Positions 62,786-64,000 of a stretch of 64,000 nt of DNA are shown here, in pieces. The notes beneath the pieces were generated by a model. That model made no database searches, was not told the origin of the DNA, and was given only the letters and a program-made list of their open reading frames with translations. How positions within the stretch are numbered: position 1 is the first letter of the stretch; every line of letters begins with the position of its first letter. This stretch comes from Paenibacillus sp. MAEPY2 (lineage in GTDB: Bacteria; Bacillota; Bacilli; Paenibacillales; Paenibacillaceae): the NCBI RefSeq assembly GCF_000499205.1, contig NZ_AWUK01000011.1, positions 1 through 64,000 of the forward strand, written 5' to 3'. Position numbers and translations under genes: made by a program.

Positions 62786-64000
62786 ATGTACAAACTGATG
62801 ATCGTAGATGATGAATTACTCATGCGAGTTGGAATTCGTTCCATGCTGAATTGGGAAGAGCACAATTTCTATGTTGTTGGTGAAGCAGGGAATGGAAAAG
62901 AGGCGTTGGAGCTTGCGCTTGAAGTGACTCCCGATCTAATCATTACGGATATCAAGATGCCGACTATGGATGGGCTGCAGCTTATACAAGAGTCCTCCAG
63001 GGTACTGAAAACCTGTAAGTATGTCATCCTAAGTAACTTTGACGAATTTGATTATGTGAAAACGGCACTAAAACTAGGCGCCACTGACTACTTGATCAAA
63101 AGCGAGATTACAGAAACCTCCCTTATCGAACTCTTGACTACCATTGAACAGAAACTGCAAAGCGAACATGTTAACCCGACAAACATCCCCACTATGGCAC
63201 AAGATTATTCGAAGAGCCTGAGGCATCTAAAGGATAGCTTCTTTCAAGATGTTATAAGCGGATTCATAAGTGAAAAGGACATCGTCACCAAAGCTGAGGA
63301 GCTGCATTTTCGTATAAGATCGGATCAGCTGGTTGTCATCAAGTTCATAGTGAACTATTACGAGGATGCGAAGAGGAAGTATGTGGAGAAGGGGGAGAAA
63401 CTACTCCGATTTTCTATACTCAATATTATGGAAGAAATCATTCCATCGAAATGGGAGAAAGAAATTTTCGTTGAGAATTCGTCTGAGTATTGGGTTATAG
63501 TCAATCTACTTCCTGAGAGTAAATCTGTGCATACGGACTTAAATAAACTATGTAATAAGCTTCTGTCTTCAATCAGGGATTTTATGAACCTGTCGCTTAC
63601 AGCGGGTGTAAGTACAATCGTTTCCGGTTTTCAATGTATTAGAAAGGCATGCCAAGAAGCCGAGTCCGCCTTAAGACAGGGTTTCTTCACAGGCAGCAAC
63701 CAGATCCTGTACTACGAGGATGTAATTCGAGCTCCAGCTCGGAAAGAAGTGAATGGGATACTGAACCCGGAGCAAGAACGAGATTTTCTGAAATTATGGA
63801 TAAGTAAAGACAACAAAAAGGCGGCGGATTTCCTTGAAGGAATTCGTTCCCAACTGGAGACGGTACGAGCGGATGAGAACAGTATTCGCAGGCAGTACAT
63901 CATGGTGTTGGAAACAATACACTCCCATGTGTCACGGGCTACAGATAGAACTAAGCCTTCCTTTACCGAGAAATCTCCTTACGAAATCGTTCTGAAGGGT
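62786..64000 (+). CDS. YesN-type response regulator (partial, cut by window end)
   Basis: 405 codons are present and the frame is still open at the last base. Receiver domain: KLMIVDDELLMRVGIRSMLN at the start, phospho-acceptor Asp55 in LIITDIKMPTMDG, Thr/Ser in YVILSNFDEFDYV and Lys in DYLIKSEI. A helical middle region with the ICSFG-like GVSTIVSGFQCIRKACQEAE pattern follows. The AraC-type DNA-binding domain should lie beyond the window. CGGGGGA precedes ATG 62786. It is divergent from the AraC/GH27 genes and no kinase gene is seen before it. Confidence 0.9.
   Translation, partial: MYKLMIVDDELLMRVGIRSMLNWEEHNFYVVGEAGNGKEALELALEVTPDLIITDIKMPTMDGLQLIQESSRVLKTCKYVILSNFDEFDYVKTALKLGATDYLIKSEITETSLIELLTTIEQKLQSEHVNPTNIPTMAQDYSKSLRHLKDSFFQDVISGFISEKDIVTKAEELHFRIRSDQLVVIKFIVNYYEDAKRKYVEKGEKLLRFSILNIMEEIIPSKWEKEIFVENSSEYWVIVNLLPESKSVHTDLNKLCNKLLSSIRDFMNLSLTAGVSTIVSGFQCIRKACQEAESALRQGFFTGSNQILYYEDVIRAPARKEVNGILNPEQERDFLKLWISKDNKKAADFLEGIRSQLETVRADENSIRRQYIMVLETIHSHVSRATDRTKPSFTEKSPYEIVLKG

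Overview
The window reads as chromosomal DNA of an endospore-forming, low-to-moderate-GC Gram-positive bacterium, most likely a Paenibacillus or close relative. The evidence is two carbohydrate ABC importers of the LplB/YtcP/lipoprotein type with no ATPase gene alongside, YesM/YesN-type two-component regulators, a spore-coat cluster ordered like Bacillus subtilis yraG-yraF-adhB-yraE-yraD, an accessory SecA2, a glucose dehydrogenase of the Bacillus type, strong AGGAGG ribosome binding sites and many U-tailed hairpin terminators. No rRNA, tRNA, CRISPR array, phage gene or intact insertion sequence was seen, so the assignment is by gene style only.

Layout. 1-9.8 kb is a housekeeping/stress mosaic: NCS2 purine permease behind a hairpin leader, glucose dehydrogenase, TetR/nitroreductase divergent pair, a small secreted B-type lectin, a CPBP protease-MerR pair, an isochorismatase-like hydrolase, and an alpha/beta hydrolase with two dyads on its promoter and a convergent TetR gene. 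9.9-17 kb is a mannoside-use locus: relic of a solute-binding protein, GH125 exo-alpha-1,6-mannosidase, ABC permeases and binding lipoprotein, GH130 enzyme, followed by a membrane-anchored AraC regulator (17.0-19.3 kb). 19.6-24.2 kb is a tight operon for amino-sugar-acid breakdown (amidohydrolase, DgaE-like PLP lyase, DgaF-like aldolase, PfkB kinase, GntR). 24.6-30.2 kb holds a large secreted PKD protein, SecA2 and a methyltransferase. 30.3-31.7 kb is a MerR/reductase pair.

31.9-47.8 kb is the most unusual block: ABC importer, YesM/YesN pair, an FAD oxidoreductase fused to a discoidin-like domain, an SGNH hydrolase and a 1,687-residue secreted multidomain protein. Two promoters in this block, 10.6 kb apart, share a conserved element with 18-nt-spaced direct repeats next to an extended -10, so the block looks like one regulon under its own YesN-type regulator, aimed at an unidentified glycan.

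48-64 kb returns to scattered functions: secreted amidohydrolase, MarR with two operators and two reductases, the yra-like spore-coat operon, VOC and GNAT proteins, chromate transporter, SDR/AraC pair, a decayed esterase, GH27 alpha-galactosidase-like enzyme with AraC regulator, and the start of a second YesN-type response regulator cut by the window end. Several gene relics and a 38-bp perfect palindrome present twice show ongoing decay and rearrangement between genes.
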